DNA of 64,000 bases from Turbatrix aceti (taxonomy: Eukaryota > Nematoda > Chromadorea > Rhabditida > Panagrolaimidae): positions 6,476,739 through 6,540,738 of the forward strand of contig OZ017767.1 in the NCBI GenBank assembly GCA_963969345.1, in the 5' to 3' direction. Positions within the stretch are counted from its first letter, which is position 1; each line of letters begins with the position of its first letter. The notes below the pieces were generated by a model. The model saw only the letters and a program-made list of their open reading frames with translations. It had not been told where the DNA came from and searched no databases. Positions 12,760 to 24,674 of this stretch are shown piece after piece. A program made the translations under genes and the position numbers.

Positions 12760-14223
12760 TCACGACAGCCGAACAATGCTCCGGCTCCGGCTCCTCGGAT
12801 CGGGTATCGTAAGCTCCGATGAAACCCCTTGGGCTGCAGAAGCCGCTGGCACGTTTACCGTCGTGGTTGACTGTCCGCCCAATCCCGTCGATCGGCAGAA
12901 GAAATCCCGCAGCTGGGGACAGAAATAAATAAACAGAAACGGGGACGTGAGCACCATGAAATCCGTGTGCAGCGGAATGTGCTTCAGATATTGAAACATA
13001 AATTCCTGATCGTGTCGCATGACCACCCGGTAGTGGAAGTAAGACTAAAAAAACAACAGGTGAACAGGTGAGTAATATTTACAGTAGGAAAACAAAGTTA
13101 CCTGAGAAACGTCAAAAATGATTGAAATTATAAAATGATAAATTCCGAAGAAAAAAAGGCTGAGCTCCATTTTTCGGTACTGTCGTTTGACTTTTGCGTC
13201 TTTTTTCATAGCGATTCGGTGCCGGATGACACGAAAGAATGTCATCGAGTTGAAGACCAGCGCGATGATGACAATTGCGAAGCAGAAGATGCTGACATTC
13301 AACGAAGAGTACTTCTGAATCGATTTTGTCATTTGAGTTCAAAAAAATCGAGAAAAACATACCTTGCCGAAACCGCTGACGACAAAAGTGGTAAACTGAG
13401 TGCGATTTGAATTAATTGGGATGAGTTCAACGTCGGCGAAAAACATGTAGCTCGAAAAAAGTGTGGCATTGGCAAAGACGACGAAAAGCCAGGAATGACG
13501 GTGCGTTTTTTCCCAGAGATGTTTGTAATTTGTCGGATGCGTGATTGCAGTCCAGCGATTGAGGCTGACGAACAGCGTCACCTGGGCCCTCGCGTAGATG
13601 AGAAACATCATTAAGCCAAATCCGAAGCTCAGCAGCGGAGATGTTTGATATTCCGCGAGATATACCCCAAATTCGGGGATTCGGGGCAGACGAAACAGGC
13701 ATTGGATCGTCAGCCATAAAAAAATATCCTAAAAAATTTGCATAAATATTATTTTTTGCACCTGATGTTCCATTTTTTTGTATATGTATTTTTCTGCGTT
13801 CAAAAAACTAATGACCCAAATTGTGTTTTAATTTATGTATGATTTCAAATGCTCTCATTCGAGATAATGTCAATCCCCCTCTTTTACGACGCAAGACTCT
13901 TCAAAGCTGTGTTTGTGGTGCAAGACACTACGCTACTAATTTGTGCTCTGATCTTCGCTGCAACAAATGCCTAATCAAGTGATCAAAAATTAAACAAATT
14001 CCCATAATTGGCTTCAAAAAAAACTTACAGTAACCCCATGCACGATGTAGAGCGTGTAAATGGTGTTTTGAAAGCGGTAATTAAAAGCAAAAACAACCAA
14101 AATGAGAGCATAGAATGCCAGGATGGGAAATGCAACGGCACAGGTAACAGCAAAAATAGTAAGCGACGCCGTCATGTCGTGTGCCACGGCTTCGTCGTCT
14201 TCGATGCCGATGAGCGAAGTCAT
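12760..14223 (-). CDS. Serpentine chemoreceptor, Srg-superfamily-like
   Basis: Four exons in phase 0 (14029-14223, 13363-13728, 13102-13314, 12760-13044) give a 352-residue protein. Seven hydrophobic segments can be placed: one in exon 1 (SLTIFAVTCAVAFPILAF), three in exon 2, two in exon 3 and one in exon 4. Exon 2 ends its third helix with LFVSLNRWTAITHP, the NRxTA-x-xxP signature at the cytoplasmic end of helix III that is typical of nematode Srg/Srv-type receptors and stands where DRY is found in rhodopsins. The C-terminal tail is Ser/Thr/Arg-rich, as expected for a receptor tail. By family knowledge such proteins are G-protein-coupled receptors on chemosensory neurons; no ligand can be inferred. 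Assignment to a subfamily is by motif only. Confidence 0.8.
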
Positions 14224-17200
14224 GGGGAGGAGGAGTGCATGCAGGCAGGCACGGCGCCGAAGTAAGTGGCCGTGTTGTTATCTTTTTCTGCCCCTGGCAG
14301 ATGTTTCGAATGTTTTTTGTCTGCCGGAATGGAATGTCTTTACAGTGGGTTTTTGGTTTGTCTGCAAGGAAAAATGAACACCGTAAAACTCCCCGAAATC
14401 CAATAGGGCGTAGAATTGGACTTTTAGGCCTTGACAGGGGTCAAAGTGTATCCAAGATCTGTCTCACTCAATCATCGACATCTCAATGCAAACAAACACG
14501 GAGCATACAGACACCTTCGGAACGGGAAAGATATTATTTATTTGCGACTTGACTTCTATTTAAAAAAAAACTCGTCGTTAACGTGAAACACGAGTAACTG
14601 TTTCCGAATGCTGTGCGAACACGGAAGGATGCCGTGGAGCTCAGTTTACGGTCCGCGTTGGCGACAAAGGAGTCGGGTCGCATGTCAAATGTTAATAAAT
14701 AGTTTAAATATATTTTCAGAAAATTATACGCCCGGTAGAAACTCTCAAGTACAGTAAGAAAGAATTTGGAGGACGCTAAAAAATGCACCATCGATGGTGA
14801 CAAAAGCGACCACACTGATTTTCTTGCAACAACAAAAAAACAATTTTTTTTAATTAAAAATCGGGAAAAAACATTTTTTAAATCTTGTTTTTCAGTAAAG
14901 CCTCGGGCATTCATTCTTTCACGTGAACGGCACAAAAAAAGTTGAACCCGGCATTTTCGGGGTTCATTAACGGGAATGAATGGCACACGGAATTTATGTA
15001 TACGTATACGTATAATTGCTGAACCTGAATTATGTACAAAAAATGAAGGCAGACGGCAGAAGACAGGCAGATGGCGGTAAAATGGTAACATTACATTGCT
15101 GGAAATTGTCTCATCCATAATTGAACGTTCACACGTCCCCGCAAATAATACAAACACACATACAAAAAAATATTAGATCCCCGCAGTGGCACAATGTCGC
15201 ATCAAAGCACACAATATTTGTTTCCCGTGATATTATGCCCTGAAAGGGTGGCAACAATAACCAGGCTATATTCAGTCCGTAAGCTTTGAACATTTGAACG
15301 GATGTGATTGTGTGTGTGTGTGTATATATGTGCCGCAGGCCAGCGCGCCACGCCCGGGGTCAATCGAATCATGCGAGAAGACGACTAAAGAACATCATGC
15401 ATGCGATGGCAGAAGGTGGACCGTAATCAACGTGGCCAATGAACACGCAAACAAACGAAGGGAATAAATTCAAAGTGAGGAAGAGGAGACAAAAATAGAA
15501 ATCCCAACATTGCCAATTGCTCTACTAAATATATGTATTGCGTCAAAGTGATGATGGACTGCCAATTTATATAAAATTTTCAATTAAAAATGGTCAAACG
15601 AACTAAGCCGGCTTTTTCTCGACGTGAGAAAAAGCTGAATGTTTTGAGGGAAAATTAAAGGGGGAGGGATGTTTTGAGGGGGGAAATAAAGGGGCATCCG
15701 TTATTTTTGGAATTTTTATTGGAGCTGTACCAAAAAACCAGAAAATTCAGAATTTTCGGGTACCCGACACAAAAACCTAAAAATCCTTGGAACATGTACC
15801 GAAAACTCGAAATTCAGTTTTTGAGTATCAAACTGACATATTCATGCTTGAATGAATTTAAATAAATTTATTTTTTTATAAATATTTACAAACTTTTGTA
15901 CTTTTTCATTTTTTACACAATTTTTTTGTTTTTTTCAAAAATTATTTTTTTAATGCGCCCAAAAACTAAACCAAAAAATAAAAAGCGCCAAAAGCGTATC
16001 ACTAACAGGGTGACAAAAAGAATCGTATTTCTTGAAACAAAAGAACCCCAAAAAACAGAATATATAATAAATACGAAGGTCATCAACGGTATCAATGTCC
16101 GCGGTCATCGAGCGTCATCTCCGGACGCTGACGTCAAGTGCGAGGCGCGTTCTGCTTGGATACACAAGTCCTTGATGATTAGTCAGTTGCCAGCCCGCGT
16201 AGGTGTACTGCGCCGGCCTATGGTCGACGTGACAGATCGCAGCTCTGCCCTCCGGCACTTCGATTCTGTCAGGACTTTTTTGGATCTTTGACAGCTGCCA
16301 AACCGTTCCTTTCTGCCCCCGGGCGGAAGTTTTCAGCACCCTGCAAAAAAATTACAAATGAAATCAACAAGCAAGCAGCTTCGGAGGGTGGATACGGTAT
16401 TTTTGGAGCTCTGCAGAAGGAGAAAGGAGGTACTCTGGTGCCGCCTAGGTGGCAAAGTTCGAAAGAGCGAGTCCATTTGTGATATTACTATTCATTAAAA
16501 TTCACGGCCTTTCATTAATCTCCCCTCTATGAAAGATGTGCGGGCGTTGCCCCTGCAATCCTAAAGAAAAATGCCACTCTGCAGCCTTCTGAAGGCCACG
16601 AGTGTCGTCAATTTGTGTACATAGCGTTCGCAAATATTCATTATGCTATATTCTACGATTATAATATATATGCTTTATTCTGCAGGGCATAATTTCAGGC
16701 GAAGCACGTCAAAGCAGGCGCGGAGGGTGGCATGAAGCTGGGTTGGTGGCCTATTTTGTGCCAAGAACTTTGAAATCGTTTTTGGCATCAAACAAGATAA
16801 AATTTTGCAAAAAATTGCGTCGGTCTAAAAAAATTCAGCTAGAAAACAAAAAATAAAAAATAAACACATTTTTATTAAATTAAAAAAATAGAGTTCGAAA
16901 AATTAAAAAAAAACATATTTTATTTAACAAAATTCCTGTGAATTTTTAGGCCAACCGAAAAAAAACGGAAAAAAATTTGAAAGCATTTTTCAAAATAAAA
17001 TTTGTTTTCAAAATTTTTTTTTGCGTTCAAATTCAATTTTTTTTCAGAATTCAGTCAAGCAATAATTTTTTTGGTTCAAAAAAGTAAGTCAATGCCAAAA
17101 ATGAATTCGAACAGCCAAGATCTTCGGTTTCGGCTTTGGCCTTTGACATTGACAGACTCGTTACCCCAACTTCTCAGAAAACGTGCAAAATGAAAAGACT

Positions 17201-17610
17201 GTGACAGGTTTAGGGGCCAATTATGTGAATTACGATAATTAATTCTAATTAATGCAAGTTGCATGCTAATTTTGTTATGCCCCGGTGATGGCGTAAACAT
17301 GTTGCTGCTGTGCAAGGGTGAGCATATTTATCAGTGATCATGGTGCCAATGCCGGTGCCGGTGTGGTGCCATCAGGGCACTAAAATAGATGTCGACAGTG
17401 CACTTTGCGTGGTATCCGGACCACCAGAGAATAGGGTCAGGTATTCGGATTCCGGAAAGAGAAACTAAAGGAACTAAGAACTAAAAACTAAAAACGTGCA
17501 AACAAACACTCAAAAAAAATTTCAAAAAACGCTAAATAAATTTCCTGTCAATTCTGAAGCTGAATGACAACATGTTGTCAAAGTGGACCAAAACACAACC
17601 TACAGAGCTC
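14224..17610. other. Gene-poor intergenic region
   Basis: Bases 14534-15157 are open on the minus strand for 207 codons but the translation is Phe/Ser-rich without splice or start context, so I do not call it. A TG repeat sits near 15312-15330. Near 15760 there is a CGGGTACCCGACAC motif also present inside the Maverick. A candidate minus-strand exon at 16115-16340 is listed separately. Bases 16780-17080 are AT-rich filler with many A and T runs. Confidence 0.4.
16115..16340 (-). CDS. Candidate 3' terminal exon, gene unknown
   Basis: On the minus strand a good acceptor (TTTTTTTGCAG) ends at 16341. The following frame is open for about 75 codons to a TGA at 16115-16117. The translation is balanced, with motifs such as GTVWQL and PAQYTYAGWQL, and the GC content matches host exons in an otherwise AT-rich neighbourhood. 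I found no confident upstream exon. It may be the last exon of a host gene or a gene fragment. No family is recognised. Confidence 0.3.
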
Positions 17611-18225
17611 ACAAGGAAAGTGTCAGGGTTCATTTTGGAATTTCTTCACGAAACTTTGCCAATAGTTTGATTTTACAATGAAAAGTTTATACTGAAAAAT
17701 TCAGTTGCACCGCTCATGATCTGACAGAGTTACGGTAGTCGAAAATCACGTTTTTGCCATTTTTGACGATTTTTGGCACGTTCTAGCTAAACAACTACGG
17801 CATTTTCAGAACCAAGCGGTGTATCAGTCAACGTATTTTTTTATGGAGAATCAGTTAAAAATATAATAACGTAGGGTCGTGACCTTGAAAAATGCCGAAC
17901 CAATGTTGGCATTGTGACCTCTTTTCAAATGCAAATTTCGGCATTTTTTAAGGTGGCAAACCTAAATTTTTATATTTTTATCTGATTCTCCATGCAAAAC
18001 TACGTCGATTGATGCACACCCTGATTTTGAAAATAACGTTGTTTGTTAGCTAGAACGTGCCAAAAATCGTCAAAAATGGCAAAAACGTGATTTTCGACTA
18101 CCGTAACTCTGTCAGATCATGAGCGGTGCAACTGAATTTTTCAGTATAAACTTTTCATAGTAAAATCAAACTTTTGGCAAAGTTTCGTGAAGAAATTCCA
18201 AAATGAACCCTGACACTTTCCTTGT
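17611..18225. mobile_element. Near-perfect palindromic MITE-like element
   Basis: The left end reads ACAAGGAAAGTGTCAGGG and the right end is its exact reverse complement. The arms (about 17611-17830 and 18000-18225) are nearly identical inverted copies, including a conserved inner segment that reads GATTTTTGGCACGTTCTAGC. The 170-bp centre is partly palindromic too. There is no coding capacity. It is unrelated in sequence to the fold-back elements at 3.6 and 37.0 kb. No clear target duplication is seen. This is the structure of a short non-autonomous DNA transposon or fold-back element. Confidence 0.75.
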
Positions 18226-19346
18226 CAGAAAATCCAGGAACTTGTCAGTACGTGGCAAATTCCTTCCGAGATCGGAGATCCAACAATCAAATCATTTTTT
18301 TGACGCCGACGAGTTCCAAACTTTCCAAAACATCCCTGAACGCCAAGGAATAAATATCTAAAATTAAAAAAAAATTGGTTCCATAAAAGCAATGGCACGG
18401 ACACGCTCCGCTCCGATGGTGCTAAAACACAAAAACCATCCTAAAAACCAACTCGAGTACGTATGTAGTTTCGTTTCATTTGACGCCCAAAAAAATAGAG
18501 CCGGCCATGTGCAAACGAATTTTTATTTGCAGGACTCATGAAGCCTCTTTTTCAGCAGAAATGTTCCGCACCATGACGAAACGTCATCAGCGTCAGGGCA
18601 TAAAATTGGCCTAAATTTTGAGAATTCGGCAGAATTTTTGAAAAAAAACATTCACGTTATAAAATTGACCGAAGTCTAAACAAATTTTTGTTCAAAAAAT
18701 GTTTTTTTTAATAAATTCACGAAAAAAATATTCACATAGAAAAAGTAGAAAAAAAATTGAAAAAAAGTTCAAACGCAAAAAAAATTTCGAAAAAAAGACG
18801 AATTTGATTAAGAAAAATTTTGGGTAATTTTTGCAAATTTTGACCAAATTCTGAACACATTTTTATTCAAAAATCGTTTTTCTTCGGTTTGTAAATTTGC
18901 GAAAGAATTATTCATTTGAGAAAAAGTTGAAAAAAATTTGAGTTCAAACATAAAAAAAATGAAAAAAAAAACGCTTTTTTATAAAAAAAATATGAAAAAA
19001 AACGCTTTTTATAAAAAAAATTGAGAAAGAAACGCAAATTTTTTTAAATTTTGAAAAAGAAACGCATTTTATATAAAAAATGCGTTCAAATTTTATTTTC
19101 CGGCTGAATTTTATACTCCAAACAAATCTCTCAATTTTTCAACCCGAGAAAACAATTTATTTTCCTCGATCCACAAAAATGAGACCTAACAAAAACCAAC
19201 TACGACTGACGAATGTCGCAACACCGATAAAATGGGTTTGACTTGACCATCTCGACACGAAAAAAGGAACGGACTACGCTCAAAAAATTAAATAAGATTA
19301 CACAACTTGAATCCGGTGTTGCCTCTGCGGTGGACAGACATGGCGC
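18226..19346. other. AT-rich intergenic DNA
   Basis: Bases 18600-19100 are A/T-run rich with degenerate repeats of the type AAAAACGCATTTTTTATAAAAAAA. The last 150 bases are the likely 3' UTR of the fumarase gene. No gene or RNA is seen. Confidence 0.5.
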
Positions 19347-21308
19347 TTATTTCGGCTCAAGCATGTCTTCGGGCTTGACCCACTGCTTGAACTGTTCCTC
19401 GGTGAGGATGCCAAGCTTGACAGCCTCCTGGACGAGGGTCGTGCCGTTCTTGTGCGCAGTCTTGGCAATCTTCGCGGCGTTGTCGTAGCCGACGTGGGGG
19501 TTGAGGGCGGTGACGAGCATGAGGGACTCGTGGAGGAGCTTGCTGATGTGCTTCTCGTTGGCCTTGATGCCGACAACGCAGTGCTCGGTGAAGGAGACAG
19601 CTCCGTCCGCGAGGAGGCGGATGGACTGAAGCACGTTGCGCACGATGAGGGGCTTGAAGACGTTCAGCTCGAAGTGGCCGTTCGAGCCTCCAATCGAGAC
19701 TGCGACCTGAAAAAAAAGAAAATTCAATCGTAAACAGATTTTTGTTGTGAAAAAATTTTTTTATCTTCTGAAAACAAATTTTTTTTGTGAAAAAATATTC
19801 AATTTTCTGAATTAAAAATAAATTAGTCAATTTTTGTTGTGAAAAAAAATATTTTTTTGTATAAAAAATTTTTTGGTAATTAAAAAAATCGCAGGAACGA
19901 ACCTGGTTCCCCATAACCTGAGCGGCAAGCATTGTGAGCGCCTCGCACTGGGTCGGGTTGACCTTGCCGGGCATGATGGAGCTGCCGGGCTCGTTCTCGG
20001 GAAGCGAGAGTTCGCCAAGGCCGCAGCGAGGTCCGGAGCCGAGGAAACGGATGTCGTTGGCGATCTTCATGAAGGAGACCGCGATGACGTTCAGGGCGCC
20101 ATGGACCTCAACGAGGGCGTCGTGGGCGGCGAGGGCCTCGAACTTGTTGGGTGCGGTGACGAACGGGAGTCCGGTGAGCTCGCCGACCTTTCTGAAAAAA
20201 AAATTATTTTTAACTATCAAATTTCATTTAAAAAAATTTATAACCTTTTTTTGACAAATTTTGTTTAAAAATAAATACAACAATTTTTTTTGATAAATTT
20301 TAAAAATTTAAATTTTAAATTAAAAAAAAAGTAAAAATAATTTTTTTATTTAAAAAAAAAAAATTAAATTTAAAAAACTCACGCGGCAACCTTTTCAGCG
20401 AATCCCTTGCGTGTGTTCAGCCCAGTACCAACCGCCGTGCCACCAGCAGCGAGCTGGTAAACCCGGGGAAGAGTATTCTCGATGCGGGTGATCGCATTTG
20501 TGACCTGCTGAACGTAGCCGCCGAATTCCTGTCCAAGAGTCAGGGGGACAGCATCCTGGGTGTGCGTGCGTCCGATCTTGATGATCTTGTCGAATTCAGT
20601 GGCCTTGGCCTGGAGAGCGTCCCGGAGTTTCTTGAGAGCCGGAATGAGCTGCTTGTTGAGAGCGATGCCGACAGCGATGTGCATAGCGGTCGGGAAGGTG
20701 TCGTTGGAAGACTGCGACTTGTTGACGTGATCGTTGGGGTGAACGGGGTCCTTTGAGCCGAGCTTGCCGCCGAGGATTTCGATGGCACGGTTCGAGATGA
20801 CCTCGTTGACGTTCATGTTGGACTGAGTGCCGGATCCGGTCTGCCAGACGACGAGCGGAAAGTGGTCATCGAGGAGACCGCCAACAACCTCGTCGGCAGC
20901 CTTGACGACGGTTTCGGAGATTTTGGGGTCGAGACCGTATTCGCGGTTGACGATAGCAGCGGACTTTTTCAGGTAACCGAAAGCGTGGATGACCTCGATG
21001 GGCATGCGTTCACCCTTGCCGCCGATCTTGAAGTTGATCAGGGAACTGAAAAACCGGATAAACTCATCCAATATTTTTTATGGGATTTCCTATACCCAAA
21101 AATAGCCCCCAACCAAAAAAATATTTTTACAAAAAAATTTTAAATCAACTCACCGGGCGGTTTGGGCACCGTAGTACTTGTCATTGGGCACCTGAAGTTC
21201 ACCGAAGGTGTCCTTCTCGACGCGGAATCCAGACTTCTTAGCAGTTGCCATGTAGCGATAAGCAGTCGCGCTGCAAGGACCAGAAGATCGAGCAAGACGA
21301 GAAAGCAT
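19347..21308 (-). CDS. fum-1: Fumarate hydratase, class II, mitochondrial type
   Basis: Fumarase catalyses reversible hydration of fumarate to L-malate in the citric acid cycle. Four exons in phase (21154-21308, 20383-21045, 19903-20191, 19347-19706) give 488 residues, the usual length of the homotetrameric class II enzyme. The fumarate lyase signature [11 protein letters not shown] is present in exon 3, together with [12 protein letters not shown], the [11 protein letters not shown] segment and GRTHTQDA, which supply the substrate site. The N-terminus ([22 protein letters not shown]) is rich in Arg, Ser and Ala and lacks acidic residues, as expected of a mitochondrial targeting peptide; an internal Met at residue 20 could start a cytosolic form. 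An upstream in-frame ATG at 21344 exists but would add a poorly conserved extension. Introns are very AT-rich. The gene appears intact and single-copy in the window. Confidence 0.96.
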
Positions 21309-22192
21309 TTTGAATTCCTTCCGGTAACTTTTTCGCTTTAACAAAATAACCGGGCACTCCCGAATAGGTAAATTTGAGAAGAATCAAACGAAGTCACGTT
21401 CGATGTCGTCGCAAAAAACAAAACGAAAAAATATGTCGATTTCTGCACGCAGACAAGGACGAAAAGCGCGGAGAGAATCGAGTGCGTGCGCGCGGACACA
21501 CGGCGCTTTCTTGTGTTGCTAAAGGCCCTCGAAGTGCAGTACCACAGCTCTCGGGGCCGGCCCTTTCACCCGAGCAAAGATTGCATTGTTGCTCAGGCGA
21601 ACTTGCGTGTTCATGAACTGATTGCATTTGTCGTAAGAAAAAAAACCAAAAAATTAAAATAGCTTTTTTTTGAGGGGGCGCGAATATTATTTTCGAATTT
21701 TATGTTTTATTTATTTTAACTTATTATTGAAAAACGGCACTTTCGTTTTAGGATACCACGAACACGCAAAAAAACTGTACACAAATATCCCGCCACGAAA
21801 AAAAACAAACATCGCGCAAAAAAAATCAGACGAAAAATTTTGGTAGCAAAAAAAGCAGGGAAAAGAAGGAAGCATCGATAGGACAATTGTCATCTATCCT
21901 CCGATAAAACGACATTTATTTTATAGCAATAAAAAAAGCAGAGTGCTTTGGTGTGAATGGGCCTCACCGAGCTTCCTTCCCCGCGACGCTGGCGCTGGCG
22001 TAGGCGCGGGGGTAAATCACACAGACCCGAGGTCTGAACTGAACTTACATTAGTCAGTCTCAGACAGGATGACACTGAAGTGAGCTTGAAAAACTTGGCC
22101 TAATCCGAAAGAATGACAAAGCAAGCAAAAATCATCATCGTAAAAATTGTCTGGAGTCAAAATTTCTACAGTGATGCAACAACGATTGGTCT
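21309..22192. other. Upstream region of fumarase, no gene
   Basis: Bases 21360-21620 contain GC-rich promoter-like sequence; the rest is AT-rich with poly-A/T runs. The Maverick target duplication begins at 22193. No coding sequence or RNA is supported. Confidence 0.5.
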
Positions 22193-22198
22193 CACAAC
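22193..22198. repeat. Maverick target-site duplication, left (CACAAC)
   Basis: CACAAC directly precedes the AGTAGTATAC terminus. The same six bases follow the opposite terminus at 31870-31875. A 6-bp duplication is typical of Maverick/Polinton integration. Confidence 0.9.
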
Positions 22199-22376
22199 AG
22201 TAGTATACAAATGGTTGACGCTGGACGGTCATTTTGCCCAAATGACGTTTTTTGCACTTTTTAGCTATTTTAACGCTTATTTTCATCAGAAAAGTGTCTA
22301 AGCTCATCGAATATCAGTATTTTTGAAAAACGACACTTTTTAGGCTGGACGTAGAAGTGACCATTTCGCCCACTTT
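22199..22376 (+). repeat. Maverick terminal inverted repeat, left (178 bp)
   Basis: Matches the reverse complement of 31692-31869 with three mismatches, so about 98% identity. It begins with AG, the usual Maverick terminus. Beyond position 22376 the two ends diverge. Confidence 0.93.
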
Positions 22377-22484
22377 TGAATTTTGACACTTTTCGACTAT
22401 TTTAATGCACAAAATCCACCACCAATCACAACAACTCGGAGATCACTCAACTTTTTCCTTTCAGAAGTATAAAAATACAATACA

Positions 22485-23360
22485 TTAAACATACACAGAG
22501 TAATCACATTTGTAACTAACACCACCAAGCTTGACAATGTGTTTTTCCTTTTTGATGTGAACCTCTGGATCGGTTCCGGCCAGAAACGACTTACTAAATT
22601 CAGACCAAAGTTTCTTGCGATCCATTTTCGAAAATTCGTTGACAAAGGTCTGTACATCGGAGATTACGCTTGAATATTCGCTCGGGCTGAAGTTTCCACG
22701 ACCGTAGGTGTCTCCGTGCATTCTAAAAAATTAATATAAAAAGAAAAAGAAGAATAAAATTTTTAACCAAAAACAAGGAAAAAAAAGCAATAAATCGATT
22801 ATGCATTAAATAAAACAACTCACTTTTCGGCTTTTATCCAAGCGTCAGTGAGGCGCCAAAATTGACTCCTTGTAACACCAGAACAATCCAAGGCAAATCG
22901 GCAGAAATAGGTCAGCGACTTGTGCGACTTTAAATCGATTCCTGAAACATTCGGATTAATACTTCAAAGAATTATGCGACTTCAGATTCATACCTCCACA
23001 AGAAAGATAAGCTTCCTTGACGGCGAAAACTGCTGCCAGCCAGATCTTCTCTGAACACTGAGTTAGATCCGGTGGAGCCAGACTTAAGTAATGGCGGGCC
23101 TTATCAATGAATGTAGACGCACAATACTTTTCCCTTTCTTCCTGAAAAAAAATTTCATAAAAAGTGTTTGTTAACTCGTAGTTTTATTTTAAGAAAGCTT
23201 ATTAGCATTCATTAAAAAAGATTAAAATAAATCATACATTGGACTCCCAACTTTCCAAGTCATCTACCGTCACATTCTCTTTGAATTTTTCACGCAGCTC
23301 TTCGAAATCAGCATCTTCAACCCAAACTGCACGTCCGTCAACGAGAAACTTTTTCGACAT
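22485..23360 (-). CDS. HEPN/PaREP1-like cargo gene inside Maverick
   Basis: Four exons in continuous phase (23238-23360, 22994-23141, 22824-22941, 22485-22722) encode 208 residues. The central segment has the layout AxxFIxKARHYL...SEKIWLAAVFAVKEAYL...IDLKSHKSL, resembling PaREP1/HEPN-type helical bundles in which a paired-helix core carries a conserved SEKxW/AVK stretch and a downstream His. I see no canonical RxxxxH ribonuclease motif, so catalysis should not be assumed. Length and helix content fit the fold. The gene differs from the rest of the Maverick: it has ordinary nematode introns (about 95 bp on average), higher GC, and host-style splice sites. It lies 108 bp inside the left TIR. 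I infer it was captured from a host genome. The family assignment is by pattern, not by search. Confidence 0.65.
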
Positions 23361-23639
23361 AATCCTGAAATAAAAATTTTAGTTATTAAAGATGAACGAA
23401 AAATACAAATGAAATATTCGGTTTGAAGCGACTAGACAGTAAAACATTTTGAGAGAGGAAATTCAATCAAAGATAAATGAAACAGTAAAAATGGTTTGGG
23501 TTAACGTTCCCTCTAAAAAGAGCTCTAATGGAAGAGTGCAATGTTGGCAGTTTCTCTCCTTCCTCTGCGTCTCTGGCCACGCGTCACTCTCATCACTCTT
23601 TCACTCTAGCCCAACGCGTTTGCGTGTTGCGTCGCGTGC

Positions 23640-23876
23640 AGTGTTGTCGGGTACCCGGACCGGAACCGGCCGGTTCCGGGTACCCGAACCGGAACCGAAC
23701 CGGTTCCGGTTCGGGTACCCGAAAAATTTATTTTCGGTTCCGGTTCCGGTTCCGGGTACCCGAAAAAATCATTTTCGGTTCCGGTTCCGGTTCCGGGTAC
23801 CCGAAAAAATTATTTTCGGTTCCGGTTCCGGTTCCGGGTACCCGAAATGCCGGTTCCGGGTACCCGGATTTTAAAA
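23640..23876. repeat. GC-rich palindromic tandem repeat inside Maverick
   Basis: A block built from CCGGTTCCGG units and the palindrome CGGGTACCCG. Three nearly identical units of about 41 bp (a GAAAAAATTATTTTC spacer, three GGTTCC copies, then GGGTACCC) are followed by a degenerate end. It is embedded in AT-rich element DNA. Frames through it encode Pro-Glu-Pro or Gly-Ser repeats and are not considered genes. Related GGGTACCCG sequence occurs near 15760. Confidence 0.85.
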
Positions 23877-24036
23877 ATGAGTTCAAATGACGGAAAAAAC
23901 GAGCTCTCAGAGTGAAAAAAAGCGCTTAGAAATCGGTTATAAGTTCATATTCAAAGCAATTTTTTTCTTCAATTTTTGTGTTGTTATTGCATTTTGAAGA
24001 TGTTTTTTCAGGCAAAGTTCAATATTTTCTTATAAG

Positions 24037-24243
24037 ATGGAGGATGCTTTTCGTGTCATGAAATCTCTACTTCTCCATAGAAAGTGTAAAAGTGAACAGA
24101 AAGAACTGGTAAATCTTTTCTGTTTGATACACTAGATTATTCATTATTTGCAGGTTTTACTACAGCATCAATTTAACGAAATTAGTGAATCTCTTCGAAC
24201 AGTGAAAGATGTGTTCAATAACCAGAGATTTTATTATGTTTAA
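24037..24243 (+). CDS. Possible small two-exon gene or gene remnant
   Basis: An ATG at 24037 opens a 24-codon exon ending at 24108 before a GTAAAT donor. A 45-bp AT-rich intron ending in TTTGCAG leads in phase to 24154-24243, giving a 53-residue charged, helical peptide (starting MEDAFRVMKSLLLHRK). A TTTTTTCAG acceptor precedes the start. Further exon-like pieces with GTGAGT/TTTCAG signals follow at about 24260-24370 but carry stops. It could be a decayed second cargo gene. No family is recognised. Confidence 0.3.
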
Positions 24244-24674
24244 CGAGAAGAAAGATTCAACGAACTACTAAAGGTGAGTAATGAACGTCTTCAGAATAAC
24301 AACAAAGAATTTAAATGAATAAGATATATTTCAGCAGGAAATATTGAATGAGCAATCGAAATTCTGAGAAAACAGTCTATGTAACGACTTGAAGAATCTT
24401 TTCCGGAAGGGGAGAAAGTGAATAATCATTTGATTGTTGTTGTTAATCCTTTGTTATTTCATGTTTGTTGTTATTTCATCTTCTTGTTTTATTTTTAAAA
24501 ACAAATATCTTGTTTGATTGAAGCCAAGTGAAAAAGTTAATATGATGACCTTATCTTCATGGCTAGGTGGAAGTGAATTCACTTTCTAGTGAAGACATCC
24601 ATTTTCACTGAACGTCCCCCATTCCACAAAATCAAATAAGATATTTGTAGCCAAAAAATTTTAACTTTTAAATT

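Noticed and set aside
14534..15157. 207-codon open frame on the minus strand
   Set aside because: The translation is Phe/Ser/Arg-rich, has no recognisable domain, no splice or trans-splice acceptor before the start, and lies in a gene-poor region. Probably chance.
23449..23890. 120-141-codon frames rich in Pro-Glu-Pro or Gly-Ser
   Set aside because: Translations of the CGGGTACCCG/GGTTCC tandem repeat.
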